This document shows, piece after piece, positions 1 to 7,262 of a DNA stretch of 28,968 nucleotides. The position numbers and the translations under genes were made by a program. Positions within the stretch are counted from its first letter, which is position 1. Each line of letters starts with the position of its first letter. Under the pieces are notes generated by a model, which made no database searches, was not told the origin of the DNA, and was given only the letters and a program-made list of their open reading frames with translations. This DNA comes from Chryseosolibacter sp039917935. GTDB lineage: Bacteria > Bacteroidota > Bacteroidia > Cytophagales > Cyclobacteriaceae. The stretch covers positions 1 through 28,968 of the forward strand of contig JBDSIM010000266.1 in NCBI GenBank assembly GCA_039917935.1, given 5' to 3'.

Positions 1-182
1 GCACTTTCAAACCTTGATGAAACATTGGTGAATCCATTGAGATTAAACAGGAGCTTTGCTGGTTGGATATGGTCTATCCTATAAGCAACAGGTTTTTCCA
101 TTTCAAAATCCACCAAAAATAGAAACGGGATTTTCTGAGCACCCCATTCGTTTAACGTTCTGGCAAATTCTTCTATCGACAT
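1..182 (-). CDS. pabB: Aminodeoxychorismate synthase component I, N-terminal part (partial)
   Basis: The minus strand opens at an ATG at 182 and runs off the left edge, giving about 60 residues. The stretch IPFLFLVDFEMEKP followed by LLFNLNGFTN matches the start of Bacteroidota PabB-type chorismate-binding enzymes, which make 4-amino-4-deoxychorismate for folate. An in-frame ATG at 230 would add 16 residues; I prefer 182 because the SIEEFARTLNEWG stretch looks like the natural beginning. The catalytic chorismate-binding domain lies outside the window, so the call rests on the N-terminal motif only. Folate context is supported by folD two genes upstream on the same strand. Confidence 0.65.
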   Translation of the reverse strand, partial: MSIEEFARTLNEWGAQKIPFLFLVDFEMEKPVAYRIDHIQPAKLLFNLNGFTNVSSRFES

Positions 183-308
183 TATGTTCTTACGGATTGT
201 TGCCTTAAAATATTTCGACGGTGGCTTCATTAATTATGCGCACCTTCAAACAACCTGCTGGTCCTCCCAAATTTTGAGATTTAATCCAACCTACCAAGCT
301 ACACCAGA

Positions 309-343
309 CAAGCTTTCTACTTTACGCTTAAAGCTTTATGCTT
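309..343 (-). repeat. Degenerate AAAGCTT-type repeat after queE stop
   Basis: Directly after the queE stop codon the minus strand reads a run of AAAGCTT / GTAAAGTAG words. The 14-mer AAAGTAGAAAGCTT (323 to 310, minus) is identical to one at 13615-13628 (plus), also next to a stop codon. No coding potential is seen. Confidence 0.5.
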
Positions 344-970
344 CTAAGGAATGTTCATATACTTATGGGTCTGCAGGGAGATCTTCCATTGCGGATTTCT
401 CTTTACAAAGTCAATGATAAGTGGAAGCATTTCTTTCTCTTTCGACCATTCTGGCTGGAGAAACCACTCACAGTTTCTATTTACGCTCCCGGCAAAATCT
501 TCAGCCCAGCTAAAATCGCTTTTATTATAAACAATGACCTTCAATTCATGGGCTTTATCCAGAATAGAAACGTGCGGAGCTTTGAATTTTTTGGGAGAGA
601 AGCAAATCCAGTCCCAGCTTCCCGTGACAGGGTAGACACCAGACGTTTCAAGGTGGGTCCTGATTCCGGAATCTTTCAGCGACCTGGTTAGATCCGTCAG
701 GTCGTACATAAGGGGTTCACCCCCTGTGATCACGGCGATGCGTGTACCACTGAGTTTAGCGTGTTGGGTAATTTCGGTGATTGATACTAACGGATGGGCT
801 AGAGCATCCCACGATTCTTTAACGTCACACCAGACACACCCCACATCACATCCGCCAAGGCGGATAAAATACGCAGCCTGACCCTGATAAAATCCCTCAC
901 CCTGGATCGTATAAAACTCCTCCATCAAAGGAAGGGTTGTTGTTATCATTTTTTCAGAAACCTGCACCAT
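344..970 (-). CDS. queE: 7-carboxy-7-deazaguanine synthase (radical SAM)
   Basis: 208 residues. Converts 6-carboxytetrahydropterin to 7-carboxy-7-deazaguanine in queuosine (preQ0) synthesis using S-adenosylmethionine and a 4Fe-4S cluster. The cluster-binding CxxxCxxC is C41, C45, C48, in the setting LGGCDVGCVWCD, preceded by the QueE hallmark FYTIQGEG (residues 19-26). TGGEP near residue 82 is the SAM-binding motif. Length is normal for the family. Starts at Met8 (949) or Met16 (925) are also possible. The gene begins 20 bases after the folD stop and probably shares its transcript. The other preQ0 genes are not in the window. Confidence 0.92.
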   Translation of the reverse strand: MVQVSEKMITTTLPLMEEFYTIQGEGFYQGQAAYFIRLGGCDVGCVWCDVKESWDALAHPLVSITEITQHAKLSGTRIAVITGGEPLMYDLTDLTRSLKDSGIRTHLETSGVYPVTGSWDWICFSPKKFKAPHVSILDKAHELKVIVYNKSDFSWAEDFAGSVNRNCEWFLQPEWSKEKEMLPLIIDFVKRNPQWKISLQTHKYMNIP

Positions 971-990
971 TTCATGAACGAATAAATCAA

Positions 991-1878
991 CTACGGATTG
1001 CGTGACTCAGTTGCCCTTAATGTGTTCAACAGCAGGGTAGCGATGGTCATGGGGCCAACGCCACCAGGAACGGGGGTGATAAACGAAGCTTTTTGAGAAA
1101 CATTTTTAAAATCAACATCACCCTTGATGGCCCAGCCCTTCTGAAATTCAGGGCCTTCCACACGCGTGGTGCCAATATCGATTACAACGGCCCCTTCCTT
1201 TACCATATCTGCCGTGATCAAACCAGGCTTACCCACCGCCACAAGAAGAATGTCAGCTGCACGGGTGTATTGGCTGAGGTTTTTTGTGTACTTGTGACAA
1301 ATCGTAACCGTAGCGCGTCCCTGTTCTGTCAGCATCATGCTTAACGGAGCCCCGGCAATACGGCTCGCTCCCACTACTACAGCGTGTTTGCCTTCGGTCT
1401 CAATGTTATATCTGCGCAGCAGCTCCATCACGCCAAAAGGCGTAGCGGGCATCAGCAAGGGATTTTTTGAGATGATGCTTCCGAAGTTGTGGTTGGTAAA
1501 ACCATCGACATCCTTATCAGACCGGATCATTTCCGTAATTTTTTCAACCGAAATATGTTCCGGTAACGGAAGCTGTACAATGAAACCATCCACATCATCA
1601 TCATTGTTAACGTGGTCGATATGTTTCATTAACTTTTGTTCGCTGATGGTATCCGCGAACCGCATCATAGTGTAATGGAACCCTACTGCTTTGCAGGCCT
1701 TTACTTTATTATCGACATACGTCTGGCTTGCGCCATCATCACCCACAACAATGATGGCGAGATGCGGAATTTTTTTGCCCTGTTGTTTTCGGACAGAAAC
1801 TTTCTGCGCGATCTCGTTCTTGATATCGGTTGAGACCTTGCGTCCGTCAATGAGAGTGTATGTTGTTGTTTCAGTCAT
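991..1878 (-). CDS. folD: Methylenetetrahydrofolate dehydrogenase / cyclohydrolase
   Basis: 295 residues, full length. Bifunctional one-carbon enzyme interconverting methylene-, methenyl- and 10-formyl-tetrahydrofolate with NADP. The catalytic YxxxK is Y54 and K58 (TYVDNK). DGFIVQLPLP and DKDVDGF in the substrate site and the C-terminal PVPGGVGPMT signature are all present, as is the Rossmann stretch VVVGASRIAGAP. The usual family wording at that last site has GRS; here it is GAS, a mild variation. The start codon lies one base after the stop of the MNT gene, so translation is probably coupled to that accessory pair. Confidence 0.95.
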   Translation of the reverse strand: MTETTTYTLIDGRKVSTDIKNEIAQKVSVRKQQGKKIPHLAIIVVGDDGASQTYVDNKVKACKAVGFHYTMMRFADTISEQKLMKHIDHVNNDDDVDGFIVQLPLPEHISVEKITEMIRSDKDVDGFTNHNFGSIISKNPLLMPATPFGVMELLRRYNIETEGKHAVVVGASRIAGAPLSMMLTEQGRATVTICHKYTKNLSQYTRAADILLVAVGKPGLITADMVKEGAVVIDIGTTRVEGPEFQKGWAIKGDVDFKNVSQKASFITPVPGGVGPMTIATLLLNTLRATESRNP

Positions 1879-1879
1879 C

Positions 1880-2185
1880 CTAGATTAATGCAATACCGTA
1901 TTTCAATATTTCAGACGCCAATGGATTTAAGCTATTGAATTCTTTTTCCACGATAGGATGTGGTTCGATCCTCAAATCAATTTTCCTGCTTATTTTCATA
2001 CGCGCCACTCTTGCGTCAAAGGCATTTGAATACTTTGGCAATACAAGCGCTATATCTATATCACGATATTCATGTGCTGTCTCTTTAGCGTACGATCCAA
2101 ACAGGAATGCTTGCTTTATGGTGTATTTTGCAGGCAAGGATTTGATAAATCGTTTCCCTATTTCAAGTGCTGTTCTTTTATCCAT
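1880..2185 (-). CDS. MNT-type minimal nucleotidyltransferase (partner of HEPN)
   Basis: 101 residues. Minimal nucleotidyltransferase fold with an exact GSx10DxD signature: G30, S31, then D42 and D44; the third acidic residue is probably D70 in KIDLRIE. Such proteins pair with HEPN proteins. In characterised MntA/HepT pairs the MNT protein neutralises the HEPN toxin by adding AMP to it; that is family knowledge, not shown here. It starts 21 bases after the annotated HEPN stop, or inside the HEPN reading frame if that frame is extended (see HEPN entry). It ends one base before the folD start. All catalytic residues appear intact. Confidence 0.85.
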   Translation of the reverse strand: MDKRTALEIGKRFIKSLPAKYTIKQAFLFGSYAKETAHEYRDIDIALVLPKYSNAFDARVARMKISRKIDLRIEPHPIVEKEFNSLNPLASEILKYGIALI

Positions 2186-2206
2186 TTTCTAAATGCCTTT
2201 ATTTCA

Positions 2207-2566
2207 TCAATCCACTTTTTTTGTAAATACCTTAGTGCATTTTTTATAAAAAGCAAGTTCAATATCATTATATCTGGCGCTAATATTAAAGGTAGTAATC
2301 TCAACCAATTTATCTTTTTGCGTCTCCGTTAAATTTAGTGAAACAAGATCTGATAGTCTTACCAAATTATGAATCAACGGTGCAGGGTTCTTAAATTGCT
2401 TGGCATAACAAGCTTTTAATAGTTTCTCTATAGCCAAATGACCCACAAACAGTGACCAAGAATAATTTTTTGATTTGTACATATTATTCATTGCCATAAA
2501 ATCCCTATCCGAAGATTCAATCCAGCCTTGCACAACCTCATCAAAATTATGCTCCTCGGCTTTCAA
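2207..2566 (-). CDS. HEPN-domain protein, C-terminus apparently frameshifted
   Basis: 119 residues as read. HEPN helical domain (pfam05168-like): conserved GHLAIEKLLKACYA helix at about 41-54, HNLVRL near 66-71 and NISARYND near 93-100. The RNase motif Rx4-6H of active HEPN toxins is not visible, so RNase activity is doubtful. The frame ends abruptly ...FTKKVD just past an A7 run (minus strand, 2222 to 2216). With one A fewer it reads on as KKWIDEIKAFRKWIKEQ... to a TAG at 2160-2158, about 135 residues, with the K/W-rich last helix usual for HEPN proteins and a 28-base overlap with the MNT gene. This is a recent mutation, programmed slippage, or a sequencing error. It starts two bases after the lepA stop. 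Confidence 0.8.
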   Translation of the reverse strand: MKAEEHNFDEVVQGWIESSDRDFMAMNNMYKSKNYSWSLFVGHLAIEKLLKACYAKQFKNPAPLIHNLVRLSDLVSLNLTETQKDKLVEITTFNISARYNDIELAFYKKCTKVFTKKVD

Positions 2567-2567
2567 A

Positions 2568-4352
2568 TTAATCGATTTTTAAAACAGCCATAAACGCTTC
2601 CTGAGGCACTTCTACTGTTCCAATCTGACGCATTCGTTTCTTACCCTTCTTTTGCTTCTCCAGCAACTTGCGCTTACGCGAAATATCACCACCATAACAT
2701 TTTGCGATCACGTTTTTACGGATGGCACTAATGGTTTCGCGTGCAACGATCTTTTGGCCTATCGCCGCCTGAATCGCTACCTCAAACATGTGACGGGGGA
2801 TCAGCTCCTTTAATTTTTCACAAAGCTTTCTTCCCCACTCATGTGCTTTTGCCCGGTGAACGATGGCGCTTAACGCATCAACAGGCTCACTGTTGAGCAT
2901 CACATCCAACTTTACCATATCCGATTCACGGTAACCGATCAAGTGATAGTCAAGTGAGGCATAACCACGGGAAATGGACTTTAATTTATCAAAGAAGTCG
3001 AACACGATTTCCGCCAACGGCATTTCAAATGAGAGTTCGATGCGATCAGTAGTAAGATAAGTTTGATTTTTTATCATGCCGCGTTTATCGATACACAAGC
3101 TGATGATGGGACCAATGTATTCGGCCTTGCTGATGATCTGCGCTTTGATAAATGGTTCTTCGATACGCTCAATTTTTGTGACATCGGGCATTTCAGATGG
3201 CGCGCTGATATCTTTAATTTCGCCATTCGTCAAATGTGCTCTGAACTGTACCGAGGGCACTGTCGTAATGACCGTCATACCGAACTCTCGCTCCAATCTT
3301 TCCTGTACAATCTCCATGTGAAGCATGCCAAGAAAACCGCAACGGAATCCAAAACCAAGAGCGGCGGATGTTTCAGGTTCCCAGACAAGTGAAGCATCGT
3401 TCAGCTGTAATTTTTCCATCGAGCTCCTGAGTTCTTCAAACTCTGAAGTTTCAACGGGGTAGATACCCGCAAACACCATGGGCTTCACGTTTTCAAAGCC
3501 CCTTATAGCCTCACCGGGATTAACGGGATGGGTAATGGTATCACCGACTTTCACCTCCCGCGCAACTTTGATTCCGGAAATGAGATATCCTACGTTTCCT
3601 GCGCTGACCTGATTCTTCGGTTGCTTGTCAAGTTTTAATACCCCGATCTCATCCGCGAAGTATTCTTTTTCGGCGTTCACAAATTTAATTCGCTCACCTT
3701 TTGTCAGGGTGCCGTTGAAGACGCGGTAATAAACCTCAATGCCCCTGAAAGAATTAAAAACAGAATCAAAAATCATCGCCTGAAGGGGCGCATTCGGATC
3801 GCCTTTCGGCGGTTTAATACGGGCAACAACCGCTTTCAGAATTTCCTCGATACCGATACCTTCCTTGGCGCTTGCTCGGATAACATCTTCACGCTCACAT
3901 CCAATCAACTCCACGATTTCGTCTGTAACATCATCCGGCATGGCATGAGGAAGATCAATCTTGTTCAATACGGGAATGATTTGAAGGTTGTGATCCAGGG
4001 CCAGGTATAAATTGGATATTGTTTGCGCTTCAATTCCCTGGCTGGCGTCCACTATTAACAAGGCTCCCTCGCAGGCAGCAATGGAACGCGAAACCTCATA
4101 TGAAAAATCCACGTGGCCCGGTGTATCGATCAGATTGAGGATGTACTCCTTACCCTCCAGTTTATAGTTCATCTGTATCGCGTGCGACTTAATGGTAATG
4201 CCCTTTTCACGCTCCAGATCCATATTATCGAGCACCTGGGCCTGCATTTGCCGCGAATTTAAAGTGCCTGTAAACTCCAAAAGCCGGTCTGCCAGCGTAC
4301 TTTTCCCGTGGTCGATGTGGGCAATTATGCAAAAGTTCCGGATGTTTTCCAT
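2568..4352 (-). CDS. lepA: Elongation factor 4 (LepA), back-translocating GTPase
   Basis: 594 residues, full family length. Ribosome-bound GTPase that acts on stalled or mistranslocated elongation complexes. G1 is AHIDHGKST (11-19), followed by the switch I stretch ending EKGITIKS, G3 DTPGHVDFS (about 77-85) and G4 NKIDLP. The C-terminal LepA domain ends in a basic tail (KRKLLEKQKKGKKRMRQIG) and VEVPQEAF. It is the first gene of the minus-strand run leading to HEPN, MNT, folD, queE and pabB. A TACTTTTG element just upstream could be its promoter. Confidence 0.97.
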   Translation of the reverse strand: MENIRNFCIIAHIDHGKSTLADRLLEFTGTLNSRQMQAQVLDNMDLEREKGITIKSHAIQMNYKLEGKEYILNLIDTPGHVDFSYEVSRSIAACEGALLIVDASQGIEAQTISNLYLALDHNLQIIPVLNKIDLPHAMPDDVTDEIVELIGCEREDVIRASAKEGIGIEEILKAVVARIKPPKGDPNAPLQAMIFDSVFNSFRGIEVYYRVFNGTLTKGERIKFVNAEKEYFADEIGVLKLDKQPKNQVSAGNVGYLISGIKVAREVKVGDTITHPVNPGEAIRGFENVKPMVFAGIYPVETSEFEELRSSMEKLQLNDASLVWEPETSAALGFGFRCGFLGMLHMEIVQERLEREFGMTVITTVPSVQFRAHLTNGEIKDISAPSEMPDVTKIERIEEPFIKAQIISKAEYIGPIISLCIDKRGMIKNQTYLTTDRIELSFEMPLAEIVFDFFDKLKSISRGYASLDYHLIGYRESDMVKLDVMLNSEPVDALSAIVHRAKAHEWGRKLCEKLKELIPRHMFEVAIQAAIGQKIVARETISAIRKNVIAKCYGGDISRKRKLLEKQKKGKKRMRQIGTVEVPQEAFMAVLKID

Positions 4353-4381
4353 TCCCGTCTGTATTCCTCAAATGTGGACTG

Positions 4382-4389
4382 CAAAAGTA
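4382..4389 (-). promoter_or_regulatory. Candidate -7 element of the lepA promoter
   Basis: The minus strand carries TACTTTTG, a full match to the Bacteroidota TAnnTTTG element, 29 bases before the lepA ATG. No TTTG is found at the expected -33 distance, so only half of the promoter is recognisable. Confidence 0.45.
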
Positions 4390-4528
4390 GGAATTTATCG
4401 GGGTATTTTGATTAGTAAATAGAGCATTCCTCAGTAATTCAGTTGCTTCCGACCCGGAAAGCCCAGCGGAGCTAGCGATTTAAGCAGGGTAACTGGCAGT
4501 AGACGATTTTGGCCATTTTCCCATTTTT

Positions 4529-4547
4529 AAATGTGTAGAACACATTT
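4529..4547. other. Perfect 8-bp hairpin in the lepA / amidohydrolase gap
   Basis: AAATGTGT, loop AGA, ACACATTT. It lies about 45 bases past the amidohydrolase stop on the minus strand but lacks a T tract on either strand, so it is at best a weak terminator or an mRNA end-protecting stem. The rest of 4390-4591 shows nothing recognisable. Confidence 0.35.
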
Positions 4548-4591
4548 ATATAATATACGACAATTCTGCAAAAAAAATCAAGAAGGATGCA

Positions 4592-5869
4592 TTATTCCTT
4601 GTAAATAATACCCTCCTTCATCACAAAAGAGACCGTTTCCAATGTTCGCACATTTTCGAGCGGATTTTCGTTTGTCGCCACTATATCGGCCAGTTTTCCC
4701 ACTTCCAGCGTGCCAATTTTTTCTCCCATGCCGAGAATGCCGGCGTTTATCATGGTTGCCGATTTGATTGCTTCCATTACCGGCATTCCTGCCTCCACCA
4801 TGTAGGTGAATTCTTTTCCATTTTCGCCGTGGGGAAAAACGCCTGCGTCTGTTCCAAAAGCAATTTTTACTCCGCGTTTATAGGCTTTTTTAAACGTGTC
4901 CTGTATCATGGGCCCTATCATCAAGGCTTTGGGCACCACCAACGGGTGATAATAGCCTTCCACTTTAGCTTGTTCACCAACAAATCTTCCCGCCGTGATG
5001 GTGGGGACATAATAAGTACCTTTTTGTTTCATCAGATCCATCACCTCTTCGGTCATCATTGTTCCGTGTTCGATGGTCGTGATGCCGGCCAGCACTGCCC
5101 GTTTCATGCCCTCAGCCCCATGGGCGTGGGCAGCAGTGTGCATGCCGTAATCTTTGGCGGTTTTAATGATAGCATTGAGTTCCTCTTCTGTGAACTGGGG
5201 TCCTGAACCATCTTTTGCAAGACTAAGCACACCACCCGTGGCGGTGATCTTAATAAGATCCGCGCCCTCTTTATATCGTTGACGAACAGCTTGCTTCGCC
5301 TCTTCAGCAGAGTTAATCACCCCTTCTTTGGGACCAGGATCTCCCATCAAAATCTTGTTGTAACCATTGGTGGGGTCGGCATGTCCACCGGTGGTGGCGA
5401 TACTCTTTCCTGCAGTGAAGATTCTTGGACCTTCCACAAGCCTTTGGTTAATCGCATTTCGCAACGCAATATTGACGCCACTTCCTCCCAGATCACGGAC
5501 TGTGGTAAACCCAGCAAGCAAGGTTTTTTTTGCGAACACCGTGGATTTAAACGCGATGTCTGCTTCATTCAATGTAAATCTTTGCAAGGCCTGATCCTTA
5601 CTGGTTTCTCCCTCAAGATGAACATGCAAATCAATCAATCCGGGCAACACCGTTTTGGTGCTTAAGTCAATCAGATGGTCGCCTGTATTGATATCGGTAA
5701 AGCCTCTCTCAATGCCGACAATTTTATCACCCTCAATAATAATAGTCACTTGCTTTTGCACACTATTCGATTTGCCATCGATTAGATTGCCGCAATGGAT
5801 ATAGGTCCTTTGGGCATAGCCATACGATACGACGAGGAAAATAAGAGTCAGCAAAAAAAGTCTCTTCAT
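4592..5869 (-). CDS. Secreted metal-dependent amidohydrolase (prolidase/imidazolonepropionase-like)
   Basis: 425 residues with a signal peptide (hydrophobic 3-18, likely cut after YAQ at 20). Amidohydrolase-superfamily TIM barrel with a binuclear metal centre: HxH H82/H84 in LIDLHVHLEG, candidate carboxylated lysine K207 in DLIKITATGG, histidines in TAAHAHG (about 248-250) and TIEHGT (268), and D341 in GTDAG. The C-terminal AGILGMGEKIGTLEVGKLADIV is typical of the imidazolonepropionase-like/Xaa-Pro dipeptidase subgroup. The substrate cannot be fixed from sequence; export argues for periplasmic peptide or amide hydrolysis rather than histidine degradation. Its ATG overlaps the stop of the TerB-like gene (TAATG), so the two are coupled. 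Confidence 0.9.
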   Translation of the reverse strand: MKRLFLLTLIFLVVSYGYAQRTYIHCGNLIDGKSNSVQKQVTIIIEGDKIVGIERGFTDINTGDHLIDLSTKTVLPGLIDLHVHLEGETSKDQALQRFTLNEADIAFKSTVFAKKTLLAGFTTVRDLGGSGVNIALRNAINQRLVEGPRIFTAGKSIATTGGHADPTNGYNKILMGDPGPKEGVINSAEEAKQAVRQRYKEGADLIKITATGGVLSLAKDGSGPQFTEEELNAIIKTAKDYGMHTAAHAHGAEGMKRAVLAGITTIEHGTMMTEEVMDLMKQKGTYYVPTITAGRFVGEQAKVEGYYHPLVVPKALMIGPMIQDTFKKAYKRGVKIAFGTDAGVFPHGENGKEFTYMVEAGMPVMEAIKSATMINAGILGMGEKIGTLEVGKLADIVATNENPLENVRTLETVSFVMKEGIIYKE

Positions 5870-6273
5870 TACGCTTTTTGATTTAAGAACTTTTGGATGA
5901 TGGTTTTTAGCTTTTCGACTTCCATACTTTCCATGCCTGCGGATTTCACATGTGACAGTAGTTCAAACATAACCTGTTTGTTATAACCTAGTTTTGAAGC
6001 TACTTCTCCACAAAAAACAATTTCCTCCCTGTACATCCTTTCGTCCAGTTTCATTAATTGAATGAGGTTTAAAATAAGATCAAATTTCTGATCATCGGTC
6101 AGATGCTCGGGGATGATAACGGTATGATTTTGAGTGAATAAGGGATAAATCTCATCCGGGTATATGCCATTAGCACGGCCAATATTCACGAGATGACTTT
6201 TTTCTTTATCAGCAACCTGGCCATCGACTTTAGCCAGGTTGATCAACAATTTCATTCTTGACAGATCATTCAT
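5869..6273 (-). CDS. TerB-family (tellurite-resistance-like) protein
   Basis: 134 residues, cytosolic, all-helical. The opening MKLLINLAKVDGQVADKEK is the TerB-family pattern in which an acidic AKxDGxVxxxE segment begins the four-helix bundle, and a second LMKLDERMYREE repeat follows at about 92-103. TerB domains are proposed metal-sensing, membrane-associated scaffolds; no activity is assigned. It is the first gene of a two-gene unit with the secreted amidohydrolase (one-base overlap) and is divergent from acpH. A tellurite function should not be assumed since no other ter genes are present. Confidence 0.75.
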   Translation of the reverse strand: MNDLSRMKLLINLAKVDGQVADKEKSHLVNIGRANGIYPDEIYPLFTQNHTVIIPEHLTDDQKFDLILNLIQLMKLDERMYREEIVFCGEVASKLGYNKQVMFELLSHVKSAGMESMEVEKLKTIIQKFLNQKA

Positions 6274-6345
6274 AATAATAGGGAATTGTATTAATCACCA
6301 TTCAACCTAGTAACTAAATGACAAATAACCAATAACTTTAAGCTG

Positions 6346-6936
6346 ATGAACTTTCTAGCGCATGCGTACCTATCCGGAAATGATAAAAAAATTCTTGTGG
6401 GAAATTTCATCGCTGACTTTGTAAAAGGAAAGCAGGCACTGAATGAATTTGAGAAACCGATCATTAAAGGCATTGCACTTCACCGGGCGATTGATGCCTT
6501 CACTGACACGCACGAGGTAGTTCGTGAAAGCAAAGACCGATTACGGCCTAAGTACCGTCACTATTCGGCTGTGATCGTCGACGTGTTTTATGATCACTTC
6601 CTGGCTACGCATTGGAAAGTTTTTCACCATCAGAGTCTCGCAGACTTCGCCGCAGCTACCTATCAGACCATCGGGACATTTTCTGACGTACTACCGCTAC
6701 CTGTAAAACGCATGCTTCGTCACATGATCAAGGGAAACTGGTTTGTGGGGTATTCAAAAGTAGCCGGCATTAATCAAACCCTTTCGGGGATGGCGAGCCG
6801 TACCCCCTATGCTTCAAAAATGGAGGAAGCAACAAAAGACCTCCATAATCATTATGAGAATTTTCAGGGTGAATTTGAAAGATTTTTTCCGATGCTTAAG
6901 GATTTTTCCAGCCGGTGGCTTGAGGAGAATATTTAA
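6346..6936 (+). CDS. acpH: Acyl carrier protein phosphodiesterase (DUF479)
   Basis: 196 residues. HD-like metal-dependent hydrolase that removes 4'-phosphopantetheine from holo-ACP. The opening MNFLAHAYLSG, GNFIADFVKG (N20, D24) and HRAIDAFTDTH (H46, D50, D54) are the family signature, and the FYDHFLATHW segment near 86-95 follows. Length is normal. It stands alone on the plus strand between divergent and convergent neighbours. AcpH is named after the E. coli enzyme; the activity here is by family. Confidence 0.9.
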   Translation: MNFLAHAYLSGNDKKILVGNFIADFVKGKQALNEFEKPIIKGIALHRAIDAFTDTHEVVRESKDRLRPKYRHYSAVIVDVFYDHFLATHWKVFHHQSLADFAAATYQTIGTFSDVLPLPVKRMLRHMIKGNWFVGYSKVAGINQTLSGMASRTPYASKMEEATKDLHNHYENFQGEFERFFPMLKDFSSRWLEENI

Positions 6937-6964
6937 TCCAAGGCGCAAGAAGTTTAAATCCATT

Positions 6965-7005
6965 AACACAAAGATCCTCAAAGAAGCCACAAGGGAACTC
7001 AAAGA
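6965..7005 (+). repeat. Degenerate 10-bp tandem repeat (CACAAAG family)
   Basis: About four imperfect 10-base units sharing CACAAAG / CTCAAAG, beginning 28 bases after the acpH stop. Related words recur inverted at 7184-7226 and again at 9945-9985. Confidence 0.45.
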
Positions 7006-7183
7006 TATTTGCATACTCACCTCACCCTTTTTTGATGCGCACTTGATTTTTACTATTGCGCATACTCTCCTGAAAGGAGAAAAAAATACAAACTATCAAT
7101 CTCGGGGGAACCAGCTCCTTTACCTACTCTCCCATTTACTTTATAGCATTACAAACGACGCGTTGAAACCATGAAAAAAAATT

Positions 7184-7226
7184 CTCTGTGTAACTTTTCT
7201 TTTTTCTTCGTGCCCTTTGTGAAATT
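7184..7226 (-). repeat. Inverted copy of the CACAAAG-type repeat
   Basis: Read on the minus strand this gives TTTCACAAAGGGCACGAAG and then GTTACACAGAG, the same word family as 6965-7005 in the opposite orientation. Confidence 0.4.
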
Positions 7227-7262
7227 AGATTTAAAATTGGTAACAACAATTACGATGGGCGA

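Larger units (their letters stand above)
6937..7262. other. 326-base gap with degenerate CACAAAG-type repeats
   Basis: Between the acpH stop and the DUF5916 stop (convergent genes) there is no supported gene. Two stretches of roughly 10-base units lie in opposite orientation: 6965-7005 (units like CACAAAGATC, CTCAAAGAAG, CCACAAGGGA) and 7184-7226 (CTGTGTAAC..., CGTGCCCTTTGTG). They could pair in RNA and may act as a two-way transcript end, but no clean terminator is seen. Confidence 0.5.

Noticed and set aside
5869..6273. Tellurite-resistance operon
   Set aside because: Only a TerB-like protein is present; no terA/C/D/E/Z genes occur in the window.
6809..7174. 121-codon plus-strand frame after acpH
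   Set aside because: Its first third lies inside acpH in another frame, and the rest is built of the CACAAAG repeat and low-complexity sequence; no domain or proper start.
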